DNA from: Candidatus Peribacteraceae bacterium
GTDB taxonomy: Bacteria > Patescibacteriota > Gracilibacteria > Peribacterales > Peribacteraceae
Reading direction: 5' to 3'
Length of the DNA: 64,000 nt
Assembly (NCBI GenBank): GCA_018061945.1
Contig: JAGOTD010000001.1
Location: 87,050 to 151,049, forward strand
In this document: positions 25,283-34,885 of the stretch, piece after piece
Numbering within the stretch: the first letter of the stretch is position 1
Layout of the letters: each line of letters opens with the position of its first letter
The notes under the pieces: generated by a model
Databases searched by the model: none
The model's input: the letters and a program-made list of their open reading frames with translations, nothing else
Told to the model about the DNA's origin: nothing
Made by a program: the position numbers and the translations under genes

Positions 25283-25705
25283 CTATTTCGCTTCAAATTC
25301 AATCGTCCATTCAATACCATATTTATCTCGAAACATGGCAAAATAGGAACCATCGGGATTTTCTGCAAGAGGCACTTCTACGTTTCCACCGGCTGATAGT
25401 CCAGTAAATAATTTTTCTGCTTCCTCTTTGCTGTCTGCACTTATCGCAATTTTGCTCCTGTTTTCATTTTCGCTTACATTCCCCATCATTTCCGGAATAT
25501 CGTTTGCGATCAGCATGTTTTTGCCGATAGGCAGGGTGATGCGCATGAGTTTATTGGCCTCCTTTTCCGAGACTGGAAATTCAGGGCTTGATACATCTTT
25601 GAAACGTATAATTTTTCCGAACTCTCCACCAAAGACGGATTTATAAAATATAAATGCCTCCTCTGCATTTCCGTTGAAGTTAATCCAAGGATTGATAGTT
25701 GGCAT
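25283..25705 (-). CDS. PhnB-like VOC-family protein
   Basis: 140 residues. INPWINFNGNAEEAFIFYKS and VFGGEFGKIIRFKDV open the fold; KNMLIANDIPEMMG and GSYFAMFRDKYGIEWTIEFE close it. This is the PhnB / 3-demethylubiquinone-9 methyltransferase-like group of the VOC superfamily, whose members mostly lack a proven reaction. TACTCT (complement of 25712-25717) lies 6 nt before the ATG. Confidence 0.85.
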   Translation of the reverse strand: MPTINPWINFNGNAEEAFIFYKSVFGGEFGKIIRFKDVSSPEFPVSEKEANKLMRITLPIGKNMLIANDIPEMMGNVSENENRSKIAISADSKEEAEKLFTGLSAGGNVEVPLAENPDGSYFAMFRDKYGIEWTIEFEAK

Positions 25706-25854
25706 AAATTTAGAGTAAATAACACTAAATCAAAGTGCAAGTTGTTTTGTGGTTGTAGAATATGGCTCCCCATTCTGGAACGTATGCGAACGGACTGGTT
25801 AGAAGATATTCTTGCGTTAGGCAGATCGATAACTCTCCTTGGAGAACTACAAAA

Positions 25855-26289
25855 TCAGTGCTGAAAGCTACCCTCCCGATCAAAGAGCAGTACATAGATT
25901 AAGTCATTGGCACGTGCAGCAAAAATCCTAAAAGGATGGGCAGTGCCATCTACGCGTAAATGACCAAAAGTATCGGCTTTTGGAAATTTTTTCTTCAACA
26001 TAACATGCATAGGTGAATCCTTTTTCTCAATACTCATACCTTTATTTCTGGGTAATTGAATTAATTGCATCCATGTCATTTGCTCAAAATGGGCTAAAGT
26101 TTTATATAATCGACAAATCTCCTCTTTGCTCACAAGTCGAATGCAATACTTATCTGTATCACAACTACCTAGGCTAAAACGCACTTTTGAGTCTTCATAA
26201 TGTGAAAAAGGCTCATTAATAGCACCATCTTTAGTATCTCTTAAAATAATACGGCCACTATGCTTTTTTTGTTTCCACTGAGGTTTCAT
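25855..26289 (-). CDS. Candidate toxin partner of the Panacea antitoxin
   Basis: 144 residues, not recognised. It is basic at the N-terminus (KPQWKQKKHSGRIILRD) and ends with a strand-rich stretch (HLRVDGTAHPFRIFAARAND, then IYVLLFDREGSF) that recalls the last strands of RelE-like toxins. Its start overlaps the Panacea gene by 32 nt, the coupling typical of toxin-antitoxin pairs. Function is inferred from that partner. Confidence 0.5.
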   Translation of the reverse strand: MKPQWKQKKHSGRIILRDTKDGAINEPFSHYEDSKVRFSLGSCDTDKYCIRLVSKEEICRLYKTLAHFEQMTWMQLIQLPRNKGMSIEKKDSPMHVMLKKKFPKADTFGHLRVDGTAHPFRIFAARANDLIYVLLFDREGSFQH

Positions 26290-26767
26290 TTTGAGGTAAA
26301 AAGTAACCCTTATAGTGGCTCATCATCACTGCCTTTTCAATAACAGTAGTTCCTTTCCCTTCAAAGAAAGCTTGCTTCCAAGGCTTGTGTTGGTGTGTGA
26401 TTTCTACTAACTCTGCTGCTGAATATTTGCCATAGATTTCCCAAATACTATTTAGGAAATTGATAAGCTGTTCATCAAATTCAAGAACAACTTTCGAATT
26501 AGGAATTACTTTGTTCGTATACTGCTTATACTTTTTGTAGATACTTGGAACAACGGGGCCAAATTTCCATGCCTCAATTTCTTCCTTAAAGAGTGGCTTT
26601 TCATGAACAGCCAAGTGAGCGGCCTGCGCAAAATAGAGAATTTTTTGCAATTTCAAATTAGTAATGCCCTCTGTAGCACCGCTCTCATCAATAACTTGCT
26701 GATTAGCAAGATTAATGAAATAAACGGCAATATCCTCAGCCTTATATGGTGCGTTAGCGTTAGACAT
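26258..26767 (-). CDS. Panacea (DUF4065/GepA-like) antitoxin
   Basis: 169 residues. The domain is recognisable as AEDIAVYFINLANQ, ITNLKLQKILYFAQAAHLAV, EEIEAWKFGPVVPSIYKKYK and a helical C-terminus (YSAAELVEITHQHKPWKQAF). Panacea domains are antitoxins that pair with many different toxins and are also found in phage-related loci. It overlaps its downstream partner and faces away from the hsdRMS operon. The ATG at 26767 is used rather than one 30 nt earlier because the domain begins right after it. Confidence 0.8.
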   Translation of the reverse strand: MSNANAPYKAEDIAVYFINLANQQVIDESGATEGITNLKLQKILYFAQAAHLAVHEKPLFKEEIEAWKFGPVVPSIYKKYKQYTNKVIPNSKVVLEFDEQLINFLNSIWEIYGKYSAAELVEITHQHKPWKQAFFEGKGTTVIEKAVMMSHYKGYFLPQNETSVETKKA

Positions 26768-26838
26768 AGTTATATTAATAGACGAAGAATATACCATAAG
26801 TTTTCCTGATCAAGATAACTTTCATACGAAAATCTTTA

Positions 26839-26859
26839 GAATTGACTATGAATCAATTC
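26839..26859. promoter_or_regulatory. Palindrome between the toxin-antitoxin and restriction genes
   Basis: GAATTGA-CTATGAA-TCAATTC is a perfect 7-7-7 inverted repeat in the 153-nt gap between the divergent Panacea and hsdR genes. It contains a TTGACT -35-like sequence on the plus strand. It could be an operator for either operon. Confidence 0.4.
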
Positions 26860-26920
26860 AGGATGGCATTCAAAGATACCTTTTATGAATAGATGCATAA
26901 AGCTACTATAAGCCACAATC

Positions 26921-29725
26921 ATGTCACAGCCTTCAGAAAGTCTCACTCGGCAGGAATTAATTGATAAACGCTTACATAAGGCTGGATGGAATGTTAAAGA
27001 TCCTACTCAGGTAACTGAAGAGCTGGATATATGGGTTGGATTACCAGAAGGTATTACCGAACCACTTCATGAGCATCAGGGACATCAATACTCGGATTAT
27101 GTATTGCTAGGCGAAGATGGCTATCCACTAGCCGTTGTTGAAGCCAAGAAGACATCCAGAGATGCCCGCGTAGGACAAGAGCAGGCCAGGCAGTACGCTG
27201 AAAATATTGCTAAGAATACGAAGAGAGAAATTCCTTTCGTATTTTACACAAATGGGCATGACATTTATTTGTGGGATACTGAACGATACCCACCGCGCAA
27301 GGTCCATGGGTTTCCTACGAAAAAGGACCTAGAGCGAATCAAATTCTTACGAGACTCTGCAAAGCCTTTATCCCATGAGCTTATCAATCGAGATATTTCA
27401 GGGCGACCCTATCAAATTGAAGCCATACGTACAGTGCTAGAAGGCGTGGAGAAAGCACAGCGCAAGTTTCTTCTGGTTATGGCTACCGGAACAGGGAAAA
27501 CACGAACATGTGTTTCACTGATTGACGCGCTTATGCGTGGCAATCGAGTACAGCGAGTATTGTTTCTAGTAGATCGCATAGCTTTGCGAGATCAGGCAAG
27601 AGAAGCATTCAAAGAATATCTGCCCAATGCTCCGCTATGGCCTAAACAAGGAGAGAGTGAGATTTCCACAGATCGTAGAATCTACGTTGCTACGTACCCA
27701 ACGCTGCTAAATATCATTGAGAAAGCAGATTGTCCTTTAAGTCCCCATTTCTTTGATTTGATTGTGGCTGATGAAAGTCATCGCTCTATCTACAATACCT
27801 TTAGAAATATCTTTGATTACTTTGATTGTCTTCAGATGGGGCTAACGGCCACGCCAACAGATGCAATTGAACACAATACGTTTGATCTTTTCAGCTGCGA
27901 AGACGGAAATCCAACGTATGCGTATACATACGAGCAAGCTGTGACTAATAAGCCACCATATCTCAGTAACTTTGAGGCATTTTCCATCGAATCAAAGTTT
28001 CAGAGCGAAGGCATTCATCATGAAAAGCTTTCGCTAGAAGAACAGAAAAAGCTGATTGCCGATGGCAAGGAACCAGAGGAGATTAATTTTGAAGGTACAG
28101 ACATCGAAAAGAAGGTAACCAATAAGGGAACAAACTCACTCATAGTGCAGGAATTCATGGAGGAATGTATCAAGGATGACAGTGGCACAATCCCCGGAAA
28201 GACCATTTTCTTTGCCATGACCCAGAAGCACGCCTACAGACTCCAAGAGATTTTTGACAACCTCTATCCTGAGTTGAAAGGAAAAATTGCCAAGGTGCTT
28301 GTATCCGATGACTCACGCGTGCATGGAAAAGGCGGCTTACTGGATCAATTCAAGAATGAAGATATGCCGCGTATCGCTATCAGCGTCGATATGCTGGATA
28401 CTGGTATTGATGTACGGGAAATCGTGAACCTTGTTTTTGCCAAACCAGTATTTTCTTTCACAAAATTCTGGCAGATGATTGGCCGCGGAACGCGCTTACT
28501 GGAGCCTAGAAACATGAAGCCTTGGTGTACCAAAAAGGACAAGTTTCTTATCATGGATTGCTGGAATAATTTTGCGTACTTCCAGCTGAATCCGAAAGGC
28601 AAAGAGGATCGTCCTACCAAGGCTTTGCCGGTACGTCTATTTGAAACGCGGATTCAGAAATATGTATCTGCTCAGAAGGCAGGAGAAGCCAATATCGCGA
28701 ATGATACGATTACCTCGATGCGAAGTGACATAGCACAACTGCCAGTAAATAATGTCGTTGTACTCGATGCAAAGTCGAAACTAGACCGCTTAGACGATGG
28801 ATTCTGGAAAAATCTCAATGAAGAGAAACAGCTCTATCTTCACAAAGAAATTGCGCCACTGATGCGAGCACGCACAGGGGAAGATTTTAAGGCCATGAGT
28901 CTGGAACTCAATATGCTCCAGCTTTCTATTGCCCGTTTGGAGGAAAATGAGAAGAAGATTGAAACACTGGAACAGGTAATCATTGAGAAGGTATCCGATC
29001 TTCCGCTGTCTATAAACACCGTAGCCAAGCAACAGAAGACTATTGAAGCTGTGCTGAATGACGGCTTTATTCACAAGGCGACCGATCAAGAATTGCAAGC
29101 ACTGGTAGGTACGCTCGCGCCACTGATGAAATTTCGTGAAGAAGGCTTTAAAATAGATCAGGAAAAGCTCAATTTGCGAGACATTACTGTGAATAAGCAA
29201 TACATAGAATTTGGACCGGCCAATGAGCGTATTACGGTCCAGAAGTACCGTGAAAAAGTGGAAGCCCTTATTCACAAACTTGAAGCCGATAATCCGATAT
29301 TGCAGAAGGTAAAGGCGGGCAAAGAGCTAACTTCAGCCGAAATAGACGAACTTGCGGATACGCTTGGACAATACGACCCCTACCCTACCGAGCAAAACTT
29401 GCAGAAGGCCTACAATACGCGCCGCGTTCGTTTCTTGGGTCTTATCAAGTACATCATGGGGCTGGAAGAGCTAAAGACGTTTGATGATAAGGTTGCGGAA
29501 GCTTTCTCTGAATTTATTGTCACGCATAACACGCTGACTGCAAAACAGGTCCAGTTTCTTCAGACACTCCAGACTTTCATTATTCAGAACGGCAAATTGA
29601 GTAAAGCGGACCTTACACGTGAGCCATTCACACGCTTCCATGAAAAAGGGTTTCTTGGTCTATTCAAGCTAGAAGAGCGCAAGGAGATACTTGAACTTGC
29701 TGATACACTCCTTACGTATGCTTAA
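26921..29725 (+). CDS. hsdR: Type I restriction enzyme R subunit
   Basis: 934 residues. The nuclease motif is D59 ... E74-x-K76 in YSDYVLLGEDGYPLAVVEAK. The SF2 translocase motor has Walker A ATGTGKT (188-194), DESH (284-287), MGLTATP, and motif VI QMIGRGTRL. The C-terminal helical region docks onto the methylase. HsdR with HsdM and HsdS cleaves DNA lacking the host methylation pattern. It is the first gene of an operon with hsdM (8-nt overlap) and hsdS. All key residues appear intact. Confidence 0.95.
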   Translation: MSQPSESLTRQELIDKRLHKAGWNVKDPTQVTEELDIWVGLPEGITEPLHEHQGHQYSDYVLLGEDGYPLAVVEAKKTSRDARVGQEQARQYAENIAKNTKREIPFVFYTNGHDIYLWDTERYPPRKVHGFPTKKDLERIKFLRDSAKPLSHELINRDISGRPYQIEAIRTVLEGVEKAQRKFLLVMATGTGKTRTCVSLIDALMRGNRVQRVLFLVDRIALRDQAREAFKEYLPNAPLWPKQGESEISTDRRIYVATYPTLLNIIEKADCPLSPHFFDLIVADESHRSIYNTFRNIFDYFDCLQMGLTATPTDAIEHNTFDLFSCEDGNPTYAYTYEQAVTNKPPYLSNFEAFSIESKFQSEGIHHEKLSLEEQKKLIADGKEPEEINFEGTDIEKKVTNKGTNSLIVQEFMEECIKDDSGTIPGKTIFFAMTQKHAYRLQEIFDNLYPELKGKIAKVLVSDDSRVHGKGGLLDQFKNEDMPRIAISVDMLDTGIDVREIVNLVFAKPVFSFTKFWQMIGRGTRLLEPRNMKPWCTKKDKFLIMDCWNNFAYFQLNPKGKEDRPTKALPVRLFETRIQKYVSAQKAGEANIANDTITSMRSDIAQLPVNNVVVLDAKSKLDRLDDGFWKNLNEEKQLYLHKEIAPLMRARTGEDFKAMSLELNMLQLSIARLEENEKKIETLEQVIIEKVSDLPLSINTVAKQQKTIEAVLNDGFIHKATDQELQALVGTLAPLMKFREEGFKIDQEKLNLRDITVNKQYIEFGPANERITVQKYREKVEALIHKLEADNPILQKVKAGKELTSAEIDELADTLGQYDPYPTEQNLQKAYNTRRVRFLGLIKYIMGLEELKTFDDKVAEAFSEFIVTHNTLTAKQVQFLQTLQTFIIQNGKLSKADLTREPFTRFHEKGFLGLFKLEERKEILELADTLLTYA

Positions 29726-31238
29726 CGCCAAACTTAAAAGTGCCGTAGACCGTCTGTGGGATAAGTTCTGGAGTGGTGGTATAGCCAATCCCCTTACGGC
29801 TATTGAGCAGATTTCGTACCTGCTTTTTATGAAACGACTCGATGAGCTCGACCTTAAAAAGAAGCAGGATGCCGATTTTACCGGAGAGAAATACGAATCG
29901 TTCTTTGTAGGCAAGAATGAAGAAGTGCGCTGGAGTCATTTTAAGCAAATGGAAGGTGGACAAATGCTCGATCACATGCAACAGAAAGTGTTCCCTTTCC
30001 TCAAGACTCTTGGCAATATAGACAGCCCTTTCGCCAAGCACATGGGCAATGCCGTTTTTATTATCAATAAGCCGTCTTTGCTTGTAGAAGCCGTGAATAT
30101 CATCGATGAAATTTACGATGGAATCTCACAGGAACAATCTGAAGGACAAGAGTTTCAGGATACGCAGGGCGATCTCTACGAACATTTACTTTCAGAGATC
30201 ACGAGCGCCGGTAAACTTGGCCAGTTTCGTACACCACGGCATATCATTCAAATGATGTGTGAGCTTGTAGATCCCAAACTTGGCGATACGATTTGTGATC
30301 CTGCATGTGGTACGGCGGGCTTTCTACTAGGAGCGTACCAGCACATCCTTACGCAGCATACGAGCGATAAGCATCGCGTTATCGATGCGAATGGACTACC
30401 CAGAGGCCTTGTAGGCGACAAGCTGACTGATGAACGACAGTGGAAGCATTTGAAGGAAAAGACCTTTTTCGGATTTGATGCAGATGAGGCAATGGTCCGC
30501 ATCGGGCTTATGAACCTGATGATGCACGGAATCAGTCATCCGAATATCAATCAACGGGATACCTTATCCAAGAATTTTATAGAAGACAGCGTCTACGATG
30601 TTATTTTGGCGAATCCGCCTTTCAAGGGCAGTCTCGATAAAGGCGATATCAACGATACCTTGATGTTGCCTACGACCAAGACAGAGTTGTTGTTTGTGAA
30701 CCGTATTATCAATTCGCTCAAGATTGGCGGAACAGGAGCAATAATTGTGCCGGATGGCGTTCTGTTTGGGTCCAGCAATGCCCATAAATTGGCTCGTAAG
30801 ATGCTTATTGAACAGTGCGAGCTACAAGGAGTCATTTCGATGCCCAGCGGCGTTTTTAGACCCTATGCAGGAGTAAGTACGGCTGTCTTGGTTTTTGTGA
30901 AAGGTGGAGAAACCGAAAAGGTATGGTTCTATGATATGGAAGCTGATGGCTATAGTCTGGATGACAAGCGTCAGAAGATATCGGCGAATGACATTCCCGA
31001 TATCGTGGCACAATGGAAAAAGCGCCACGAACTAAAAGGGTGCGACCGTGGAGCAAAGTGCTTTTTTGTGGATCGAAAGGAGATTAATGAGAACGACTAC
31101 GACTTGAGCTTGAATCGCTATAAAGATGTGACGTACGAGGTGGTGCAGTACGAGGAATCGAAGCTAATTTTAGCGAAGATCGAGAAATTAGAGAGCGAGA
31201 TTATGGAAGGTATTGCAACTTTACGTAACGCACAATGA
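29718..31238 (+). CDS. hsdM: Type I DNA methyltransferase M subunit
   Basis: 506 residues from the ATG that overlaps the hsdR stop by 8 nt. SAM-binding motif I DPACGTAGF is at about 194 and the N6-adenine catalytic motif NPPF at about 298. The N-terminal helical domain (LWDKFWSGGIANPLTAIEQI) is the usual HsdM start. It methylates adenine in the sequence chosen by HsdS. Another in-frame start 27 nt upstream would lengthen the overlap without adding conserved sequence. Confidence 0.95.
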   Translation: MLNAKLKSAVDRLWDKFWSGGIANPLTAIEQISYLLFMKRLDELDLKKKQDADFTGEKYESFFVGKNEEVRWSHFKQMEGGQMLDHMQQKVFPFLKTLGNIDSPFAKHMGNAVFIINKPSLLVEAVNIIDEIYDGISQEQSEGQEFQDTQGDLYEHLLSEITSAGKLGQFRTPRHIIQMMCELVDPKLGDTICDPACGTAGFLLGAYQHILTQHTSDKHRVIDANGLPRGLVGDKLTDERQWKHLKEKTFFGFDADEAMVRIGLMNLMMHGISHPNINQRDTLSKNFIEDSVYDVILANPPFKGSLDKGDINDTLMLPTTKTELLFVNRIINSLKIGGTGAIIVPDGVLFGSSNAHKLARKMLIEQCELQGVISMPSGVFRPYAGVSTAVLVFVKGGETEKVWFYDMEADGYSLDDKRQKISANDIPDIVAQWKKRHELKGCDRGAKCFFVDRKEINENDYDLSLNRYKDVTYEVVQYEESKLILAKIEKLESEIMEGIATLRNAQ

Positions 31239-32440
31239 GGACCGTACCAATCAGTAGCGTTGCAGACATCATACGTGGCGTCACTTTCGGTCAGAGTGAA
31301 GTTTCCACTCCAGAGGATGAAGACGCTTTGCCAGTCATACGAGCCATGAATATTTTAGAAGATGGGAAACTTTCATTCGATGATTTGTTGTATGTAGACT
31401 CTGCAAGAATCAATAATAGACAGAAAATTCGGCAGGGAGACGTTGTAATTGCCGCCTCTACAGGAAGCAAAAAGGTAATTGGAAAGGCGGCTCAGGCAAC
31501 ATCAGATTGGAAAGGCGGATTCGGTGGATTTTGTATGGTTTTAAGACCCACTGACGAAATCAACTCAAAGTACTTTGGTTATTTCTTTCAAACAAAAGCA
31601 TATCGTCAACAAATTTCACATATGTCTTCGGGTGCAAACATCAATAATCTCAAAAAAAGACATTTTGATGAGTTGAAAATTGCTATTCCTTCAGCCGAAG
31701 ACCAAAAACGCATCGTCTCCCTTCTCGACCAAGCCGATGCGCTGCGACGCAAGCGCAAAGAATCGATAAAGCTACTCGATGAATATGTGCAGTCGGTATT
31801 TATGGAGATGTTTGGGGATCCGGTGACGAATCCTAAAAGTTGGCAAGAAAAGAAACTGAGTGATGTACTTGAGAAAATTGAAAGCGGGTGGAGTCCAAAA
31901 TGTTCAGATGTTCCTGCATCAGAAAATAATTGGGGCGTTTTGAAGCTGAGCGCGGTTACAAGTTGTAATTATAAAGATCAACAAAACAAAGGTCTTTTAG
32001 CAAGTGACCAGCCTAGAAGTTTGATTGAAGTAAAAGATGGTGACCTGCTATTTTCAAGAAAAAATACTTATGACCTTGTTGCTGCGAGCTGTTATGTATT
32101 TGAAACAAGGCATAAACTAATGCTCTCAGATTTAATTTTTAGGCTGGTTCTTAAGAAGAATGAGGTACTACCGATATTTCTTTGGAAAGTGCTTTCACAT
32201 CATGGCAAACGCAAAAAAATTCAAGCTCTAGCTGGAGGATCTGCAGGCTCTATGCCCAATATCTCAAAGGAAAAACTAAGGACAGCAAAAATTTTTATAC
32301 CACCTATTACTCTTCAGAAAAAATTTGAGGAAATTGTTCTTAATACTCGTGCCCTTGAAAAAACAATGCTTATTCAATCAATCGAGTTAGATAATCAATT
32401 CAATACTCTTATGCAGAAGGCGTTTGCTGGCTCCCTATAA
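31235..32440 (+). CDS. hsdS: Type I specificity subunit S
   Basis: 401 residues; ATG overlaps the hsdM stop (ATGA). There are two target-recognition halves, each followed by a coiled helix. The central one is QKRIVSLLDQADALRRKRKE (about 157-176) and the end is ELDNQFNTLMQKAFAGSL. Each half contacts one part of a bipartite DNA site. The second half is more AT-rich than the rest of the operon, as expected for a domain that is exchanged between strains. No inverted spare S gene is seen. Confidence 0.93.
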   Translation: MRTVPISSVADIIRGVTFGQSEVSTPEDEDALPVIRAMNILEDGKLSFDDLLYVDSARINNRQKIRQGDVVIAASTGSKKVIGKAAQATSDWKGGFGGFCMVLRPTDEINSKYFGYFFQTKAYRQQISHMSSGANINNLKKRHFDELKIAIPSAEDQKRIVSLLDQADALRRKRKESIKLLDEYVQSVFMEMFGDPVTNPKSWQEKKLSDVLEKIESGWSPKCSDVPASENNWGVLKLSAVTSCNYKDQQNKGLLASDQPRSLIEVKDGDLLFSRKNTYDLVAASCYVFETRHKLMLSDLIFRLVLKKNEVLPIFLWKVLSHHGKRKKIQALAGGSAGSMPNISKEKLRTAKIFIPPITLQKKFEEIVLNTRALEKTMLIQSIELDNQFNTLMQKAFAGSL

Positions 32441-32505
32441 GTTACTCAAGCCTATAACTAGATACTGAAAGGATGTTATAGTCACACTGCTTTCCTAAAA
32501 TTGTA

Positions 32506-33222
32506 ATGCGCCTCAAAGTCTCACCAAAATCAGCCTTGGATTCTATAGATAAGCTAGTTTACGAAGGCTTTGACCTCCAAAGAGATTACGGAAGCGATCT
32601 AGTAAGCAGCTCTTATGCGAATCCGATTAAAAATGAAGATCGGAAAAAAATTAATGATTGGCATACTAAATGTGTTCGCACGTTAAGGAAGATTTTTCTA
32701 GATTTCACTCCAGTCTATTTCTTTTGGAAAGCCATCGAAGATGAAGAAATAGAAGCATCTGCAAGCGCTGGAGTCGTTTTTTTTGATGGACATAATGATA
32801 AATATTATGCCCAGATGCTGCGTGGCGGCCTGAAAACTCTTGGCGAGTATTATAGTCAGTTAACCGATCAGGTTTTCACACCACTCTTTTACATTACGGA
32901 TAAAGCCCAAATATGTTTCTTCGCGTCAGTATGCCCGCTGGAACCTAGCAGCAACGAAGATGCTGTGTGCCGATTTCTCTTTGGAAAGTATAACTATCAT
33001 GAATGGGTCGAAATGGAAGATATCTACGTAGGCGCATTCGGCGGTAACAGCGAGGAATACGATACACAGGCCAAGACAAAGATCGAAAGCGCTTACGACG
33101 GCTTAAACAAGAAGACAAACGAAGACTTCGGATTCCCATTGCTTAAAAAGCGAAAAAACATGATAGCACTCAATTTACCTTCCCGTTTCCTACGAGAAGA
33201 TACTCATAAAATGGCTTCATAG
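32506..33222 (+). CDS. Hypothetical protein downstream of hsdS
   Basis: 238 residues, soluble, not recognised. It starts LKVSPKSALDSIDKLVYEGF, has a central VFFDGHNDKYYAQML and a Trp-rich acidic segment (YNYHEWVEMEDIYVGAF). It lies 65 nt after hsdS on the same strand, with a possible TATAGT box in between, so it may belong to the defence island or to the next element. No nuclease, ATPase or membrane motif is visible. Confidence 0.5.
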   Translation: MRLKVSPKSALDSIDKLVYEGFDLQRDYGSDLVSSSYANPIKNEDRKKINDWHTKCVRTLRKIFLDFTPVYFFWKAIEDEEIEASASAGVVFFDGHNDKYYAQMLRGGLKTLGEYYSQLTDQVFTPLFYITDKAQICFFASVCPLEPSSNEDAVCRFLFGKYNYHEWVEMEDIYVGAFGGNSEEYDTQAKTKIESAYDGLNKKTNEDFGFPLLKKRKNMIALNLPSRFLREDTHKMAS

Positions 33223-33281
33223 AGACCAAAAAACCTCCCGTCTGTTAGCAGTAGCTCAATCCGTATTGTTGTGCCTGTTCT

Positions 33282-33446
33282 ATGACGGCGCACGACTCAA
33301 CCCAACAGGCTTATAACTCAATGCTCGGGCAAGATCTGAGCAATGATGAATATGCGGAAGCTCAGAGCAATCTGATTGGCTTTTTCAGCGTACTCATGGA
33401 AATCGACCGTGACTTAAAAACTTCCCGCAAACTTCATGACCTTTGA
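33282..33446 (+). CDS. Small acidic helical protein upstream of SpoVG-like
   Basis: 54 residues: MTAHDSTQQAYNSMLGQDLS, DEYAEAQSNLIGFFSVLMEI, then DRDLKTSRKLHDL. It is predicted helical and overlaps the next gene by 11 nt (ATGACCTTTGA), which supports it being translated. Small ORFs at this position are common next to plasmid-type replication genes. The family is not recognised. Confidence 0.55.
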   Translation: MTAHDSTQQAYNSMLGQDLSNDEYAEAQSNLIGFFSVLMEIDRDLKTSRKLHDL

Positions 33447-33702
33447 CATTGCCGACATTCGTATTATTCCTGTGCGCCCGATAAACGGGCTGGTTGCGTT
33501 TGCCAGCTGCACTCTTGGCGGGACCCTCTACATCAGCTCCATTGCCATCCATCGGAAACTCGATGATTCCGGCTATCGCCTGACGTATCCAACCAAGAAG
33601 TCGGGTAACAAAGATTTCACTCTTTTTCATCCGCTGGAACCGAAGCTGTCCAAGGCACTAGAAGAGGCAATCTTTGCCGAATACAGACGACTGCATAGCT
33701 AA
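33436..33702 (+). CDS. SpoVG-like protein
   Basis: 88 residues. The fold is followed closely: FDIADIRIIPVRPINGLVAF, ASCTLGGTLYISSIAIHRK, LTYPTKKSGN, FHPLEPKLSKALEEAIFAEY. SpoVG proteins are small nucleic-acid-binding regulators; plasmid- and phage-borne versions sit near replication genes. Its coupling to the small ORF upstream and to the Rep gene downstream fits a replication module. Length is near that of B. subtilis SpoVG (97). Confidence 0.8.
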   Translation: MTFDIADIRIIPVRPINGLVAFASCTLGGTLYISSIAIHRKLDDSGYRLTYPTKKSGNKDFTLFHPLEPKLSKALEEAIFAEYRRLHS

Positions 33703-33727
33703 ATTTCTAATTCCTAAAGCTGTAACG

Positions 33728-34885
33728 ATGATTGATACTATTTTGCTCAAAATCCCTCACGGCAAGTTTGCAGTCACGTTGTACGACAAGTTCCAGCCGA
33801 ATGCGCGAGGGTTCTTCCTTGAACCTTTTCTGCCTTTCACTGGCCAACCATTCATCAAGGCCGTCAATAATCCGACGAAATTAAATCTGAGGAACGGCGT
33901 TTACAGACCACGGCTCACGCTCTACAAGCGCTATGGCAAAATCCATGGCAGCTTTCCGATCAGCCTGCATATTGAACTGTCACTACCCAAGCTCCTTTAC
34001 CATAATAACTTTGACGAACTGAAAGATGCGGATTTTGAAACTATCATTACTATCCTGAAACGCCAGCTACTACTTATGGGTGTCATCATTTCAAAAGACA
34101 ATCTGCGCACTGCCGAGGTTCATGCGGTTCATTATTCCAAGAATATTGTCTTCAATGACGGCACGACGGCCAGCATGATTCTCGGTTACTTACAGAAGAT
34201 TAAACTAACAAAGCGCTTGGACATGAACGCTACCGACTTCCGCAACCAAGGCGAGGCCGTACGGTACTATGCCAAGTCACACGAGTTTGTGTTTTATGAC
34301 AAAGTAGCCGATTTATCCAAGAGCAAGGATCGGGCAATGGAAAAGAAAGACCGAGAGTGGAATCCGCAGATGGATATGTTTGATGCGATACGCAGACAGG
34401 ACAGACCGATTGAAGTACTGAGAATGGAACTCAGGCTCAAAAGCCGAAAGAAGATCAAGCTGACCTTTGAAGGAACTAAAGACCAGAATGAGATGGCATT
34501 TCAATCCATGTTTAGCGAACAGCTGTCTCAGAAGCTGCTACAAGAATACTGGAGCATCATTTACGATGAGCTCCGTCCTATCCTTTTACAAGAACTGAAT
34601 TCCCTTGAACGCTTTGTTCTTATTCAAAAGCAACGTTGCCAGTGGCAGCCTCAGCGCATTTTGGCCATGGTAGGTATCTGCGAGATGGTCAAAACAGACG
34701 GGCATCGGAAAACGCGTAACTGCCTTGCCAAATCCTTTCATGACAGAACCTTTGCCCGTATCTACAAAGATATCAAGGAGCTGGATTTTAAGATTTTGAA
34801 TAAGGCGAAGCCGTTTGAGCATGTTAATAAAGTACTGAAAGACTTTGTAGCTCTGAAAAAAGAATGTTTCAACTTAAACGTATAG
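33728..34885 (+). CDS. Phage/plasmid replication initiator, II/X family
   Basis: 385 residues from ATG 33728 (MIDTILLKIPHGKFAVTLYD). The family core is LHIELSLPKLLYHNNFDELK, LLLMGVIISKDNLRTAEVHA and HYSKNIVFNDGT, followed by YAKSHEFVFYDKVADL with Tyr residues that could be the nicking nucleophile. Filamentous-phage gene II proteins and related plasmid Reps nick the plus-strand origin for rolling-circle replication. A longer frame to 33674 overlaps spoVG and adds nothing conserved. It indicates an integrated plasmid or phage. Confidence 0.75.
   Translation: MIDTILLKIPHGKFAVTLYDKFQPNARGFFLEPFLPFTGQPFIKAVNNPTKLNLRNGVYRPRLTLYKRYGKIHGSFPISLHIELSLPKLLYHNNFDELKDADFETIITILKRQLLLMGVIISKDNLRTAEVHAVHYSKNIVFNDGTTASMILGYLQKIKLTKRLDMNATDFRNQGEAVRYYAKSHEFVFYDKVADLSKSKDRAMEKKDREWNPQMDMFDAIRRQDRPIEVLRMELRLKSRKKIKLTFEGTKDQNEMAFQSMFSEQLSQKLLQEYWSIIYDELRPILLQELNSLERFVLIQKQRCQWQPQRILAMVGICEMVKTDGHRKTRNCLAKSFHDRTFARIYKDIKELDFKILNKAKPFEHVNKVLKDFVALKKECFNLNV

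Noticed and set aside
33250..33262. GTAGCTCAA near the left end of the mobile element, similar to a tRNA D-arm
   Set aside because: Only nine bases, no adjacent anticodon or acceptor sequence; too short to call an attachment site.
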